DNA from: Halomicrobium salinisoli
Lineage (GTDB): Archaea; Halobacteriota; Halobacteria; Halobacteriales; Haloarculaceae
Reading direction: 5' to 3'
Length of the DNA: 64,000 nucleotides
Assembly: GCF_020405185.1 (NCBI RefSeq)
Contig: NZ_CP084463.1
Location: forward strand, 496,001 to 560,000
A program made the translations under genes and the position numbers. Each line of letters starts with the position of its first letter. Within the stretch, counting starts at the first letter, position 1. The notes under the pieces were generated by a model that was given only the letters and a program-made list of their open reading frames with translations, ran no database searches and was not told the origin of the DNA. Positions 38,910-48,666 of this stretch are shown one piece after another.

Positions 38910-39709
38910 CACTCCTCACCTCCCAGGTAGATGCGGCGGACCTCGGGATCCGATTCGATCTCCTCGATCGGTCCCTCCCGGAAGACCTCGCCCTGGTGGA
39001 GGACCGTCACCGCGTCGGCAATCTCGGCGACGAAGTCGGTGTCGTGCTCGATGACGACGAAGGCGATGCCCTCGGCCTCGTTGAGTTGGGTGACGCGCTC
39101 GGCGATGCCTTCCCGCTCCTCGACGGAGAGTCCGGCGACGGGCTCGTCCAGCAGGAGGAGGTCCGGCTCCAGCGACGCCGCCATCCCGATCTCCAGTTGC
39201 TGTTGCTGGCCGTGCGAGAGGGCGCTCGCCGGGGTCTCCTCGTGGCCGGCCAGACCCGCGGCGGCGATGGCCTCGTCGACGCGCCGGCGCCGTTCGTCGC
39301 CGTCCGCGAACTGCTGGACGGGCAGGCGGGCGTTCTCCCGGACCGTGAGGTCGCCGTACACCGACGGCACCTGGAACTTCATGCTGATGCCGCGCTGGAC
39401 CCGCTCGTGGGGCGCCAGGTCCGTGACGTCGTGGCCGTCGTAGTAGATCCGGCCGGCCGTCGGTTCGTAGGTGCCGGTGATCAGCTTCAGCAGCGTCGAC
39501 TTGCCGGCCCCGTTCGGGCCGATCAGACACCGGAGCTCGCCCTCGTCGACGGCGAAGGCTGGCTCGTCGGTGGCCGTGAAGCCGCCGAACTGCTTGACCA
39601 GCCCGTCGGTCTGCAGCAGCGTGTCGGTCCGCTCTCCGGTGGCCTTCGCCGCCGGCGTCTGGCGGACGTTCGGTCCGAGGTCCTGTGTGCTCTCGTCGGT
39701 CTCGCTCAT
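38909..39709 (-). CDS. urtD: Urea ABC transporter ATP-binding protein UrtD
   Basis: This 266-residue LivG-type ATPase has P-loop GPNGAGKS and Walker B LLLLDEP. The signature reads LSHGQQQQLEIGM, the H-for-G substitution usual in LivG/UrtD. An acidic N-terminal extension of about 35 residues is halophile-like. It overlaps urtC by 4 bp and pairs with UrtE as the nucleotide-binding dimer. Confidence 0.88.
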   Translation of the reverse strand: MSETDESTQDLGPNVRQTPAAKATGERTDTLLQTDGLVKQFGGFTATDEPAFAVDEGELRCLIGPNGAGKSTLLKLITGTYEPTAGRIYYDGHDVTDLAPHERVQRGISMKFQVPSVYGDLTVRENARLPVQQFADGDERRRRVDEAIAAAGLAGHEETPASALSHGQQQQLEIGMAASLEPDLLLLDEPVAGLSVEEREGIAERVTQLNEAEGIAFVVIEHDTDFVAEIADAVTVLHQGEVFREGPIEEIESDPEVRRIYLGGEE

Positions 39710-40854
39710 TGATCGCTCACCTCAGAGTGTGCGTCGGGCGCTTCCGGCCCCTCGACGTCGGCGGGGTCGGGGCGATTCCGGACGACCGTCTCGTGGAGCC
39801 ACGGGACGAGGCCCCCTGGCAGCGCCAGAATCGTCACGAGCAGCAGGGTGCCGAGGACGACGAGCGCCCACTCGCCCGACATGGTAACGCGGATCCACTC
39901 GACGGCGATCGTCGCGACGACGGCGCCGAGCAGGCTCTTGCGCCCGCCGACGCTGACCCAGATGACGGGCAGCGTCGCGAACGTCAGCGAGAACACCGTC
40001 GGGTCGATGAACACGTTGCGCGCCGCGTACAGCACGCCCGAGAGCCCGGCCAGCGCGCCGCCGATCACGAACGCGATCAGCTTGACGCGCTTGACGTCGT
40101 AGCCGAACATCTCGGTCCGGTCCTCGTCCTCGCGGACCGCGACCATCACGCGGCCGAAGTCGGAGTTGACCAGCGCCCGCAGTCCGAGGTAGGCGACAAC
40201 CAGGAGCGCGAGCGCGAGGTAGTAGAACGGGTCGAACTGGGCCCGTCCGAGCAGCGGCAGCCAGAGGGCGAACTCGTTGTAGACGAACTGGAACGAGGCG
40301 CCCTCGACGCCGAGCGACAGCAGCGGGATCTGCGGCATGCCGTTGAACCCGCCCAGCGGGGCCTCGCCGATGGTCCACTCCGAGCCCGCGGTCTGGGCCA
40401 TGAACGTGTGCAGCACCATCGTCGCGACCAGCGTGATGATGGTCACGTACACGTCGCGGACGCCGCCGTAGAACATGAAGTAGCCGAGCAGGGCCGCGCT
40501 CACTCCGCCGCCCACCACGCCGGCCAGGACCGCGGCGGTGATCCCGCCCGGCGTGGCGACGTTGATCGAGACGACCCCGAAGGTGTAGCCCCCGACGCCG
40601 AAGAACACGACCTGGCCGAAGCTCAGCACGCCGGAGTAGCCCCAGACGAGCGACAGCGACAGCCCCAGCAGCGACAGCACCAGGAACAGCGAGAACTGCC
40701 CGCTGCTCCCGTACCAGGGGAAGAAGACCAGCGCGAGGACGGCCACGGCGAACCCGGCCCAGAAGCCCCGCGAGTTCCCGATGGTGTGGGGCCCTTCGAG
40801 GCGGGCACGGAGGCGAGCGAGCGCGCCGTCGGCCGCGGCTGGATCGGCGGCCAT
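39706..40854 (-). CDS. urtC: Urea ABC transporter permease UrtC
   Basis: This 382-residue LivM-type permease has about ten membrane helices. The cytoplasmic coupling loop AVREDEDRTEMFGYDVKRVK is the typical contact with the ATPases. LSFGQVVFFGVGGYTFG is the conserved LivM motif. The ATG directly follows the urtB stop codon. Confidence 0.88.
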   Translation of the reverse strand: MAADPAAADGALARLRARLEGPHTIGNSRGFWAGFAVAVLALVFFPWYGSSGQFSLFLVLSLLGLSLSLVWGYSGVLSFGQVVFFGVGGYTFGVVSINVATPGGITAAVLAGVVGGGVSAALLGYFMFYGGVRDVYVTIITLVATMVLHTFMAQTAGSEWTIGEAPLGGFNGMPQIPLLSLGVEGASFQFVYNEFALWLPLLGRAQFDPFYYLALALLVVAYLGLRALVNSDFGRVMVAVREDEDRTEMFGYDVKRVKLIAFVIGGALAGLSGVLYAARNVFIDPTVFSLTFATLPVIWVSVGGRKSLLGAVVATIAVEWIRVTMSGEWALVVLGTLLLVTILALPGGLVPWLHETVVRNRPDPADVEGPEAPDAHSEVSDQ

Positions 40855-41793
40855 CTACGCTCCCTCCTGCCTGCGGGTGCGGACCCGCTCGATGAAGCCG
40901 GTGATTCCCTCCGGCAGGAACCGGAGCGCGATCATGGCCGCGACCAGCAGCATGATGCGGCCGACGAACGTGCCGAAGAGGTTCGAGAACACGGCGTTGA
41001 TGGCGCCCAGGACGCCCCCGGACAGCGCCGTCCCGAGGACCACGCTCGGGCCGCCGACGACGACCGCGACGAACGCCTCCACGAGGAACTGGTCGCCCAG
41101 CGTCGGCTGCATCGAGACGATCGGTGCGAACAGGGCGCCGGTCAGGCCGGCCAGCCCCGAGCCGACGGCGAAGGTCGTCATGTACGTCCGCTCGGTGTCG
41201 ACGCCCAGCGCCTTCGCGGTCTCCTCGTCCTGGATGGTCGCGCGGGCGCGCATCCCGTAGTCCGTCCGGGTGAACACGTAGTAGACCACCAGCAGGACGG
41301 CGATGCTCACCCCGGACAGGACGACGCGGTACGTCGAGTACGAGAACGCGCCGTAGGCGATCTCGCCGAGGGGCGTCGCGATCTGGTCGATCGAGTTCCC
41401 GAAGACGATCCGGGCCCCCTGGACCATGACGAGGCTCAGCCCGAACGTCGCGACCATCGAGTCGGCCAGGCGGTCGTACAGCGGCTCCATCACGTCGCGG
41501 CCGGCGATTCGCTGGCCGACGGCGTTCGGGACGGCCCCGGAGACGATGGTCCGCTCGACGACCAGACCGAAGAGGGCCGTCACGAGCGTGCCGGCGGCCA
41601 TCGCGACCACCAGCGGGAGCCCCAGCTGGGTCGCGGCCAGCGTCGTCGCGTACGCCCCAACGAGGATGAACTCCCCGTGGGCCAGGTTGATCACGCCCAT
41701 GATCCCGAAGATGATGGCCAACCCCGCCGCCGCCAGCACGATGAAGGCGAAGCTGTCGAGGAACTGCAACGCGAGATTGAGCCCGTTGACCAT
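40855..41793 (-). CDS. urtB: Urea ABC transporter permease UrtB
   Basis: This 312-residue LivH-type permease has multiple helices. INLAHGEFILVGAYATTLAA is the family motif, and the coupling loop GMRARATIQDEETAKALGVD is clear. It starts 2 bp after the urtA stop codon and forms the channel with UrtC. Confidence 0.88.
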   Translation of the reverse strand: MVNGLNLALQFLDSFAFIVLAAAGLAIIFGIMGVINLAHGEFILVGAYATTLAATQLGLPLVVAMAAGTLVTALFGLVVERTIVSGAVPNAVGQRIAGRDVMEPLYDRLADSMVATFGLSLVMVQGARIVFGNSIDQIATPLGEIAYGAFSYSTYRVVLSGVSIAVLLVVYYVFTRTDYGMRARATIQDEETAKALGVDTERTYMTTFAVGSGLAGLTGALFAPIVSMQPTLGDQFLVEAFVAVVVGGPSVVLGTALSGGVLGAINAVFSNLFGTFVGRIMLLVAAMIALRFLPEGITGFIERVRTRRQEGA

Positions 41794-41795
41794 CC

Positions 41796-43106
41796 CTACT
41801 CGGCCTCCTCGTAGTAGTCCCTGGGCGTGTACTGCGTCTGTTCGGCCTCCTCGCGCAGGTCACAGCCGACCGTCTCCGAGAGGAACTGCTCGGGGACCTT
41901 GCGGTCCGCGACGGCCTCGATGTTGTGCTCCTCGTCGGCGCGGAGGACCCACATGTGGTGGTCGACGTGGTGGGTCGCGCCGTCGAGCTCGATGGTCTCG
42001 CCGTCGGGCGCCTCGGGCGCCCGCTCGGTGCCGAGACTGATGCCCGACTCGAGGGCCTCGATGACCTCCGGTTGCTCCGTCGTCCCGGCCTGCTCGACGG
42101 CCTGCTTGTACATGTACGTCGAGAAGTAGTTCGTCTCGGCCTCCTCGTTGAGGTAGGGGGCGTCGGGGTACTTCTCGAAGTAGCGGTCCACGAAGCCGCC
42201 GTCGCCGGTGTTGCTCTCCGTGGGAACCTCCTCCATGTAGTTGACGCCGGCGTAGATGTTGGCCATCGCGGGCGGCTCGAGCCGGCGGTGCTCGTAGCCC
42301 TGGGCCATCGCCGTCGAGGTGCCGATCGGAATCTCCAGGCCGGCAGAGGCCTTCTGCTCGTAGAAGGACGTGTGGTTGGCGCCCACGAGCATGGACATGA
42401 CGAAGTCCGGATCGGCCTCCTGGATGCGGTTGATCGTCGAGCCGAAGGAGGACTCGCTGAGCGGGACGAACTCCTCGCCGACCACCTCGGCGTCGTGCTC
42501 GTCGGCCAGGACCTTCACCCAGTCGGCCGACAGCTGGCCGAAGTTGTAGTCGGCCGCGATGGTGTAGATCTCCGGGCCGTACTCCTCGCGCAGGTACGGC
42601 AGGACCGTCCCGAGCTGCTGGCGGGCCGTCGGGCCCGGTGCGAACGTCGTCTTGTCGCAGACGCCGCCCTCGTACTGGGTCGTGTAGAAGTACAGCTGCT
42701 CGTTGCGGTTGATGATCGGCCGGATGGCCTCCCGGGTCGCCGACGAGTAGCCCGCCCACAGGACGTCGACGTCGTTCTCGTTGATCATCTCCCGCGTCAG
42801 CTCCTGGTAGCGCTGGTTGTCCGACTGCGGGTCGCGGGAGTACACCTCGACCTCCTTGCCGTCGATCCCGCCGTTGGCGTTGATCTCCTCGATGGCGAGC
42901 ATCGAGGCCTTGTGCTTCGGATCGCCGACCAGCGCGAAGTTCCCGGACTGGTCCTCGAGGACGCCGATCTTGACGACGTCGGAGCTGCTGGCGCCGTCCG
43001 TCGACGCCCCGCTTCCACCGCTGTTCGAGCAGCCGGCGAGCCCGGACACGAGGGCGGCACCCCCGGCCGTGACGAACCTCCGACGGCTGACGGTCCGACG
43101 ACTCAT
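41796..43106 (-). CDS. urtA: Urea-binding lipoprotein UrtA
   Basis: This is a 436-residue periplasmic-type receptor of the LivJ/AmiC fold. It has a twin-arginine signal with a lipobox (SRRRFVTAGGAALVSGLAGC), so it is lipid-anchored outside the cell. KIGVLEDQSGNFALVG begins the binding domain. WAGYSSATREAIRPII and FYTTQYEGGVCDKTTFAPG resemble UrtA/FmdD urea and amide receptors. It is first in the operon and adjacent to a urease island. An ATG at 43130 would add eight residues. Confidence 0.88.
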   Translation of the reverse strand: MSRRTVSRRRFVTAGGAALVSGLAGCSNSGGSGASTDGASSSDVVKIGVLEDQSGNFALVGDPKHKASMLAIEEINANGGIDGKEVEVYSRDPQSDNQRYQELTREMINENDVDVLWAGYSSATREAIRPIINRNEQLYFYTTQYEGGVCDKTTFAPGPTARQQLGTVLPYLREEYGPEIYTIAADYNFGQLSADWVKVLADEHDAEVVGEEFVPLSESSFGSTINRIQEADPDFVMSMLVGANHTSFYEQKASAGLEIPIGTSTAMAQGYEHRRLEPPAMANIYAGVNYMEEVPTESNTGDGGFVDRYFEKYPDAPYLNEEAETNYFSTYMYKQAVEQAGTTEQPEVIEALESGISLGTERAPEAPDGETIELDGATHHVDHHMWVLRADEEHNIEAVADRKVPEQFLSETVGCDLREEAEQTQYTPRDYYEEAE

Positions 43107-43605
43107 GCGGCTCCCCCCAGAGACGCGCATTCGTTGTCCTTAAGGACGCCTTCTGTGCTATCCTGTGGCCCGACGCCGTCGAAATGCGGACGTTCGTCCA
43201 TCGTATCGTTCACGGACTGGAGTTTTGCAGTACACAAATAAGGTTTTCCTCTTGATTCTTATACTGTCCTTGTTACCGCCGATTGTGTATAAGGATGTAC
43301 TAAGACGCAGCCAGAAACTGAGAAGTTCCACACTCTCTGCGCGAAACCAGTCGATATCGCCAATTCGAACCGGGGGTCGGCGGCGAAGGGGGAGAGAATT
43401 GCCGATACAGCGGTGTCGACGCGAGACGATCGAGCGGAGCCGTTCTTCGACAGTGGTGTGAGCCGTGCACGATCAGACGGCAGCGACCCGGGCGTCCGGC
43501 GTGGGCGGACGCCGAGAGGCTCGCTCCGTTCACCGCACGAGCCCATCCGTCGCTGACGCTCCGGCGGCGAATCCAGAGAACGTCGGTCCGGACCGATACC
43601 GGCCG
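43107..43605. promoter_or_regulatory. urt operon promoter region and nickel-permease 3' gap
   Basis: This is 499 bp with no convincing gene. It is AT-rich at 43218-43330, with minus-strand TATA candidates CAGTATAAGAATC (43253-43265) and CCTTATTTG (about 43237-43245). That places the urtA start about 110-150 nt downstream, a leader long enough to carry regulation. At the other end, a 14-bp palindrome TCGGTCCGGACCGA (43583-43596) follows the nickel permease stop. A loose hairpin-family motif is at 43519-43531. Confidence 0.45.
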
Positions 43606-44325
43606 CTACAGCAGCAGTTGACCGGCGTCGAGAAGGAGGAGCGCGGCCAGCACCGTGACGGCCACGCCGGCGACGGCCTGCGCGACCCCGTGGAACGTCG
43701 CGCTCCGTTCGCGGGTGAGCCCGAACAGCGCGCCCGCGCCCGCCCCGAGGAGACTCATCGTCGCGGTGATGGTGACGGCGTAGGTGAGGACGGCCAGTCC
43801 GACGACGCCGGGCCCGAAGTCGGGCAGCAGCGTCGACGAGAAGACGATCATCGACACCGGCGGGGACAGGGTGAACAGCGCGCCGACGAGGCCCGTCTTC
43901 AGGTAGGAGACGGTGCCGTGGTCGTGCGAGTGGGTAGTGAAACCGGGCACCGGCAGGTGGACGTGGGGGTGGCTGTGGGTCACGTCGCCGTGGTCGTGTT
44001 CGTCCGTCCGGACGACGCGCCGGAGGCCGCCGATCGCCATCGTCGCGCCGAGCAGTCCCAGCACGACGCCGACGCCCACGGTGCCGACCGCGTCGAAGAG
44101 CGCGGGGAACTCGGTCCGGCCGAGTAGCAGGTAGGCGATTCCCAGCCACGCGACGACGAGCGCGACGTGGCCGAGGCTGAAACAGGCGCCCGCGAGCGCC
44201 GACAGCCGGGAATCGCCGTACTCGCTGGTCAGCGAGGAGATGCCGGCGACGTGGTCCGGCTCGATCGCGTGGGTGACGCCGAGCACGCCGGCCGTCGCGA
44301 GCGCTGTCACGACTGTAGTACTCAT
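43606..44325 (-). CDS. Nickel/cobalt permease, NiCoT/UreH type
   Basis: This 239-residue protein has about six helices. The H-x4-D-H metal signature is H19, D24 and H25 (in HAIEPDHVAG), and SLGHVALV is the second conserved patch. A His/Asp-rich cytoplasmic loop (DEHDHGDVTHSHPHVHLP, then THSHDHG) probably gathers metal. Between urt and ure, nickel uptake for the urease active site is the natural role. It is transcribed divergently from ureB. Confidence 0.86.
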   Translation of the reverse strand: MSTTVVTALATAGVLGVTHAIEPDHVAGISSLTSEYGDSRLSALAGACFSLGHVALVVAWLGIAYLLLGRTEFPALFDAVGTVGVGVVLGLLGATMAIGGLRRVVRTDEHDHGDVTHSHPHVHLPVPGFTTHSHDHGTVSYLKTGLVGALFTLSPPVSMIVFSSTLLPDFGPGVVGLAVLTYAVTITATMSLLGAGAGALFGLTRERSATFHGVAQAVAGVAVTVLAALLLLDAGQLLL

Positions 44326-44475
44326 CGTGTCTCACCCTCGACGCGCCGCGGATTGACAGTTACGGTGCCGGCCCTGCGCGAACACGCCGCCGGGGCGATC
44401 GAAGCCATCGGTGACCGGTATACGTACATGGGAAAAGCGGCTTACTAATTGTGCAAGTATTGTGTCGCCGCCGCG

Positions 44476-44486
44476 CTTTTAAGACA
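44476..44486 (+). promoter_or_regulatory. ure operon TATA box
   Basis: GCTTTTAAGAC is the only strong TATA-like element before ureB. Its centre is about 30 bp before the ATG at 44511, not before ureB at 44570. Transcription should therefore begin close to 44507-44511. Confidence 0.55.
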
Positions 44487-44510
44487 CCGCTCGCGGAACG
44501 TCGGAGCACG

Positions 44511-44573
44511 ATGGGCGATTCCACAGACGCGACCTCGTACCGAGAGGTCGACGGAGGTGTCCCGGCGACATGA
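44511..44573 (+). CDS. Putative 20-codon leader peptide upstream of ureB
   Basis: ATG at 44511 opens [20 protein letters not shown] and stops with TGA at 44571-44573, overlapping the ureB ATG at 44570 (ATGA). It is at leaderless distance from the ure TATA box. The ure operon genes overlap in the same style. It may couple ribosome entry to ureB, or be chance in a GC-rich leader. Confidence 0.4.
   Translation: MGDSTDATSYREVDGGVPAT
44553..44559 (+). promoter_or_regulatory. ureB: Shine-Dalgarno sequence of ureB
   Basis: GGAGGTG is 7 bases complementary to the archaeal 16S 3' end and lies 10 nt before the ureB ATG. Such strong sites are uncommon in haloarchaea, where first genes are often leaderless. 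It fixes the ureB start and shows that ureB itself is not leaderless. Confidence 0.7.
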
Positions 44574-44995
44574 CTGAGGACCTCGTTCCGGGCGAGGTGG
44601 TGCCCGGCGAGGGGACGGTCACGCTCAACGAGGGCCGGGAGACGGCCGAGGTGACGGTCGGCAACGCCGGCGACCGACCGGTGCAGGTCGGCTCGCACTT
44701 CCACTTCTTCGAGGTCAACGCGGCCCTCGAGTTCGACCGCGAGGCCGCCTTCGGCAAGCGGCTGAACGTCCCGGCCGGGACCGCGGTCCGGTTCGAGCCC
44801 GGCGAGCGACAGACCGTCGAGCTGGTCGCCATCGGCGGCAAGCGCCGCGCCCACGGGATGAACGGGCTGGTCAACGGCAGCGTCGGCGGCGACCCCGGCG
44901 AGGCGCTGGAGCGGGCCCGCGAGCAGGGGTTCCGCGACTCGGGGGCGAGCGACGAAGCGAGCGCCGGCGGAAACCCGGAGGTGAGCGAGGAGTGA
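44570..44995 (+). CDS. ureB: Urease subunit beta
   Basis: This 141-residue structural subunit of urease has the conserved [10 protein letters not shown] and the core [17 protein letters not shown]. An acidic Ser/Glu-rich tail (about 115-141) is longer than in bacteria. It is first of ureBCAGDEF, the gene order known in haloarchaea. It overlaps ureC by 4 bp (GTGA). Confidence 0.93.
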   Translation: MTEDLVPGEVVPGEGTVTLNEGRETAEVTVGNAGDRPVQVGSHFHFFEVNAALEFDREAAFGKRLNVPAGTAVRFEPGERQTVELVAIGGKRRAHGMNGLVNGSVGGDPGEALERAREQGFRDSGASDEASAGGNPEVSEE

Positions 44996-46698
44996 CCCGC
45001 GAGATCGACCGCGACGCCTACGCCGAGCTGTACGGTCCCACCGAGGGCGACAGAGTGCGGCTGGGCGACACGGAGCTGTTCGCCGAGGTCGAGCGGGACC
45101 TCCGGACCCACGGCGACGAGGCCGTCTTCGGCGGCGGGAAGACCCTCCGCGACGGCCTCGGGATGTCCCCCGACGTCACCCAGGCGGAGGGCGCGATGGA
45201 CTGGGTCATCACGAACGCGACGATCCTCGATCCCGTCTTGGGGATCGTCGCCGCCGACATCGGCATCCGGAACGGAGAGATCGCCGGGATCGGCAAGGCC
45301 GGCAACCCGGACACGATGGACGGCGTCGACATGGTCGTCGGCCCGTCGACGGACGTCTACCCTGCGGAGGGCAAGATCGCCACCGCTGGCGGGCTGGACA
45401 TCCACGTCCACTGGAACTCCGCCCAGCTCCACGAGCACGCGCTCGCCTCGGGGATCACGACGATGCTCGGCGGCGGGTACGGCGGCGGCGCGACGACATG
45501 CACGACCGGCCCGGAGAACGTCAAGCGCCACCTCCAGGCCGCCGAGGAGTGGCCGGTCAACGTCGGCTTCTACGGCAAGGGCAACGCCTCCGACCCCGAG
45601 CCGCTGCGCGAGCAGATCGAGGCCGGCGCCTGCACCCTCAAACTGCACGAGGACTGGGGGTCGATGCCCGACGCCATCGACACCTGCCTCGACGTCGCCG
45701 AGGAGGAGGACGTGCAGGTGTGCATGCACACCGATACGCTCAACGAGGCCGGCTTCGTCGAGAACACCTTCGACGCCGTCGACGGCCGGACGATGCACCT
45801 GTTCCACATCGAGGGCGCCGGCGGGGGCCACGCGCCGGACATCATGGAGATGGTCGGCGAGCCCAACATGCTGCCCTCCTCGACGAACCCCTCGATGCCG
45901 TACACGGACAACACGTTCGACGAGCACCTGGACATGGTGATGGTCTGTCACCACCTCAACCCGGACGTCCCCGAGGACGTGGCCTTCGCCGAGTCCCGCG
46001 TCCGCGCGGAGACCATCGCCGCCGAGGACGTCCTCCACGACGTGGGGGCCATCTCGATGATGACGACCGACTCGCAGGCGATGGGGCGGATGGCGGAACT
46101 GATCCCGCGGACCTGGCAGACGGCCTCGAAGATGAAGTCCCAGCGCGGGCCCCTTCCCGAGGACGAGGGCACCGGCGCGGACAATCACCGGATCAAGCGC
46201 TACCTCGCGAAGTACACGATCAACCCCGCGATCTCCGCCGGCATCGACGAGTACGTCGGGACGCTGGAGCCCGGCAAGATCGCCGACGTCGTGCTGTGGG
46301 ACCCGGCGTTCTTCGGGATCAAGCCCGCGATGACGTTCAAGGGCGGCTTCCCGGTCCACTCGGAGATGGGCGAGGCCAACGGCTCGCTGATGACCTGCGA
46401 GCCGATCAAGCAGCGCGAGCGCGCCGGCGCCGTCGGCAAGGCCGCCCAGGCCCTCTCGCTGACGTTCGTCTCCCCGGCGGCCGCCGAGGCCGACGTCGGC
46501 GAGGAGTACGGCCTCGACTCCCGCGTCGTCCCCGTCGAGGGCGCCCGCACGCCCGGCAAGGACGACATGGTGCACAACGACTACTGCCCCGACGACATCG
46601 AGGTCGACCCCGAGACCTTCGAGGTCCGGGTCGACGGCGAGCACGTCACCTGCGAACCGTCCTCCGAGGTCCCCCTCGCACAGCGGTACATGCTCTGA
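44992..46698 (+). CDS. ureC: Urease subunit alpha (catalytic)
   Basis: This 568-residue, nickel-dependent subunit hydrolyses urea to ammonia and carbamate. All active-site residues are present: H138 and H140 (DIHVH), carbamylated K217 (TLKLHEDWG), H246, H272 ([10 protein letters not shown]), flap H320 (MVCHHLN) and D360 (TTDSQAMGR). The start is GTG at 44992, overlapping the ureB stop. Length and numbering follow bacterial alpha subunits closely. Confidence 0.97.
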   Translation: MTREIDRDAYAELYGPTEGDRVRLGDTELFAEVERDLRTHGDEAVFGGGKTLRDGLGMSPDVTQAEGAMDWVITNATILDPVLGIVAADIGIRNGEIAGIGKAGNPDTMDGVDMVVGPSTDVYPAEGKIATAGGLDIHVHWNSAQLHEHALASGITTMLGGGYGGGATTCTTGPENVKRHLQAAEEWPVNVGFYGKGNASDPEPLREQIEAGACTLKLHEDWGSMPDAIDTCLDVAEEEDVQVCMHTDTLNEAGFVENTFDAVDGRTMHLFHIEGAGGGHAPDIMEMVGEPNMLPSSTNPSMPYTDNTFDEHLDMVMVCHHLNPDVPEDVAFAESRVRAETIAAEDVLHDVGAISMMTTDSQAMGRMAELIPRTWQTASKMKSQRGPLPEDEGTGADNHRIKRYLAKYTINPAISAGIDEYVGTLEPGKIADVVLWDPAFFGIKPAMTFKGGFPVHSEMGEANGSLMTCEPIKQRERAGAVGKAAQALSLTFVSPAAAEADVGEEYGLDSRVVPVEGARTPGKDDMVHNDYCPDDIEVDPETFEVRVDGEHVTCEPSSEVPLAQRYML

Positions 46699-46700
46699 CC

Positions 46701-47090
46701 ATGAAACTCACGCCCAAAGAGGAAGAGCGACTCACGATCTTCACGGCTGCAGAGGTCGCGCGGCGCCGCAAGGAGCGCGGCGTCCTGCTGAACCACCCCG
46801 AAGCGGTCGCCTACATCAGCGACTGGTGCATCGAGCGGGCCCGCGAGGGCCAGTCCGTCGCCGAGATCCGCTCCGGCGCGTCCCAGCTGCTGGGCCGCGA
46901 CGACGTCATGGAGGGGATCCCCGAGATGGTCGACATGATCCAGGTCGAGCCCGTCTTCCCAGACGGGACGAAGCTCGTGACCGTCCACGACCCCATCCGC
47001 TCGGACAGCGTCGGCGGCGCCGACGAGGACGCGGAGGCGGAAGCGGCCGCCGACGGCGGGACCGAGGAAGCTGACGGCGAGGGAGCATGA
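46701..47090 (+). CDS. ureA: Urease subunit gamma
   Basis: This 129-residue protein begins [14 protein letters not shown], with ERARRR-like helix and [13 protein letters not shown], as in all gamma subunits. The last 28 residues are an Asp/Glu/Ala-rich halophilic extension. It starts 2 bp after ureC, and its stop overlaps the ureG start (ATGA). Confidence 0.95.
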   Translation: MKLTPKEEERLTIFTAAEVARRRKERGVLLNHPEAVAYISDWCIERAREGQSVAEIRSGASQLLGRDDVMEGIPEMVDMIQVEPVFPDGTKLVTVHDPIRSDSVGGADEDAEAEAAADGGTEEADGEGA

Positions 47091-47710
47091 GCCCGACCCA
47101 CCGCGCCGTCGCCACCGTCGGCATCGGCGGTCCCGTCGGCTCGGGCAAGACCTCGCTGCTGACGGAGCTGGTCCCGCGGCTGCGCGACGAGGGGCTGGAC
47201 GTCGGCGTCATCGCCAACGACATCCTCACGCGGGAGGACGCCGAGCGACTGCGCGAGCGGTTCGCCGGCGTCGTCCCCGAGGACCTCGTCGCCGGCGTCG
47301 AGACGGGCGCGTGCCCCCACACCGGCATCCGCGAGGACCCGTCGATGAACCTCCAGCAGATCGACGCCTTCCTCGAGGACCACCCCGACCTGGACCTCGT
47401 GCTGATCGAGAGCGGCGGGGACAACCTCGCGGCGACGTTCAACCCCGAGCTGGCCGACTACTCGCTGTACGTCATCAGCGTCGCCGAGGGCGAGGACATC
47501 CCCCGCAAGCGCGGCCCCGGCGTCGTCGACTGCGACCTGCTCGTGGTCAACAAGACCGACCTCGCGCCCCACGTCGGGGCGGACCTGGAGGTCATCGAGG
47601 ACGACGCCGCCGAGGTGCGCGAGGGCCCCGTCGCCTTCACCGACTGCAAGTCCGGCGAGGGGATCGAGGCGGTCCGGGAGCACGTCGACGAGGGGGTGCT
47701 GTTCGCCTGA
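47087..47710 (+). CDS. ureG: Urease accessory GTPase UreG
   Basis: This 207-residue SIMIBI GTPase drives nickel insertion. Its P-loop is GPVGSGKTS, and the metal motif CPH follows [17 protein letters not shown] is switch-like, and the guanine-specificity motif is NKTD. It forms a complex with UreD/UreF and receives nickel from UreE. Confidence 0.95.
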   Translation: MSPTHRAVATVGIGGPVGSGKTSLLTELVPRLRDEGLDVGVIANDILTREDAERLRERFAGVVPEDLVAGVETGACPHTGIREDPSMNLQQIDAFLEDHPDLDLVLIESGGDNLAATFNPELADYSLYVISVAEGEDIPRKRGPGVVDCDLLVVNKTDLAPHVGADLEVIEDDAAEVREGPVAFTDCKSGEGIEAVREHVDEGVLFA

Positions 47711-48666
47711 TGGCCGCCGACGCCCCGGACGCGGACGGGGACGCCGGCGGCCGCACCGACGCCGGTGAGGGCGATTCCGACGCACCTCATCCCGCCTTCG
47801 AGCCGTACGCGGCCGAGCCCGTCCCGCAGGCCGCCGTCGGCGCCCCGGGCAAGGACGGGGCCCTTGAGCTGACCTTCGCCAGCACCGAGGGCGGGACGCA
47901 GCTCGTCCGCGACTACGCGACGGTGCCGTTCCACGTCTCGGGGACGCTCGGCCACGACCCCCATCCCGACGCCTCGACGGTGTTCGTCCAGTCGCCCACC
48001 GGCGGCGTCGCGCAGGGCGACCGCCACGACATCGACGTCGCCGTCCGCGAGGACGCCCTCGCCCACGTCTCCACGCAGAGTTCGACCAAGGTCCAGACGA
48101 TGGAGCGCAACTACGCCGCCGCGGACGCGACGCTCTCCGTGGCGTCCGGCGGCCACCTCGACTACGTCCCGGAGCCGACCATCCTCCACGCCGATTCGCG
48201 CTACTACCAGGACCTGACGGTCGAGTTCGAATCCGACGCCACGGCCGTCGTGGGCGAGGTGGTCGTCCCCGGCCGGCTGGCCCGCGGGGAGCGCTTCGAC
48301 TTCGAGCGGTACCTCTCGCAGGTGCGCGCCGAGGGCCCCGACGGCCTCCTGTTCGAGGACGCGACCCACCTCACGCCCGCCGAGGCCGATCCGCGAGCGC
48401 CCGGCGTCCTCGGCGAGTACGAGATCTACGGGACGCTGTTCGTCGTTGACCCCGACGGCGACGCGGTGGACAGCGACGCTCTCCACGAGGCTGTCGCCGA
48501 CCACGAAGCCCGCGCTGGCGCGACCGAGCTACCGAACGACGCCGGCGTCGCCGTGCGAGCCCTTGGCGACCGGGCCGAGACCGTGGCGGACGCCCTGCAC
48601 GCGGCGTGGGACCGCGCGCGCCGCGAACTGATCGACGCGCCGGCGCCGGAGGGCCGGAAGTACTGA
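47710..48666 (+). CDS. ureD: Urease accessory protein UreD
   Basis: This 318-residue UreD/UreH-type scaffold binds apo-urease and UreF-UreG. Motifs include SPTGGVAQGDRHDIDV, HVSTQSSTKVQTM and the C-terminal WDRARREL. The first 30 residues are acidic and disordered. The ATG overlaps the ureG stop by one base. Confidence 0.92.
   Translation: MAADAPDADGDAGGRTDAGEGDSDAPHPAFEPYAAEPVPQAAVGAPGKDGALELTFASTEGGTQLVRDYATVPFHVSGTLGHDPHPDASTVFVQSPTGGVAQGDRHDIDVAVREDALAHVSTQSSTKVQTMERNYAAADATLSVASGGHLDYVPEPTILHADSRYYQDLTVEFESDATAVVGEVVVPGRLARGERFDFERYLSQVRAEGPDGLLFEDATHLTPAEADPRAPGVLGEYEIYGTLFVVDPDGDAVDSDALHEAVADHEARAGATELPNDAGVAVRALGDRAETVADALHAAWDRARRELIDAPAPEGRKY

Noticed and set aside
36054..38930. 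958-codon plus-strand frame across the PIN ATPase, G-tract gap and urtE
   Set aside because: It spans two real minus genes and the non-coding G-rich region. No motif is present.
39685..41814. 709-codon plus frame and 713-codon minus frame across urtC/urtB
   Set aside because: Both conflict with two clear LivM/LivH permeases and encode highly charged nonsense.
44326..44475. Nickel-responsive NikR operator between the nickel permease and ureB
   Set aside because: No GTATGA-N16-TCATAC-like dyad is present. Only a short GTATAC palindrome and a weak ATTGTG repeat occur, too little to name a site.
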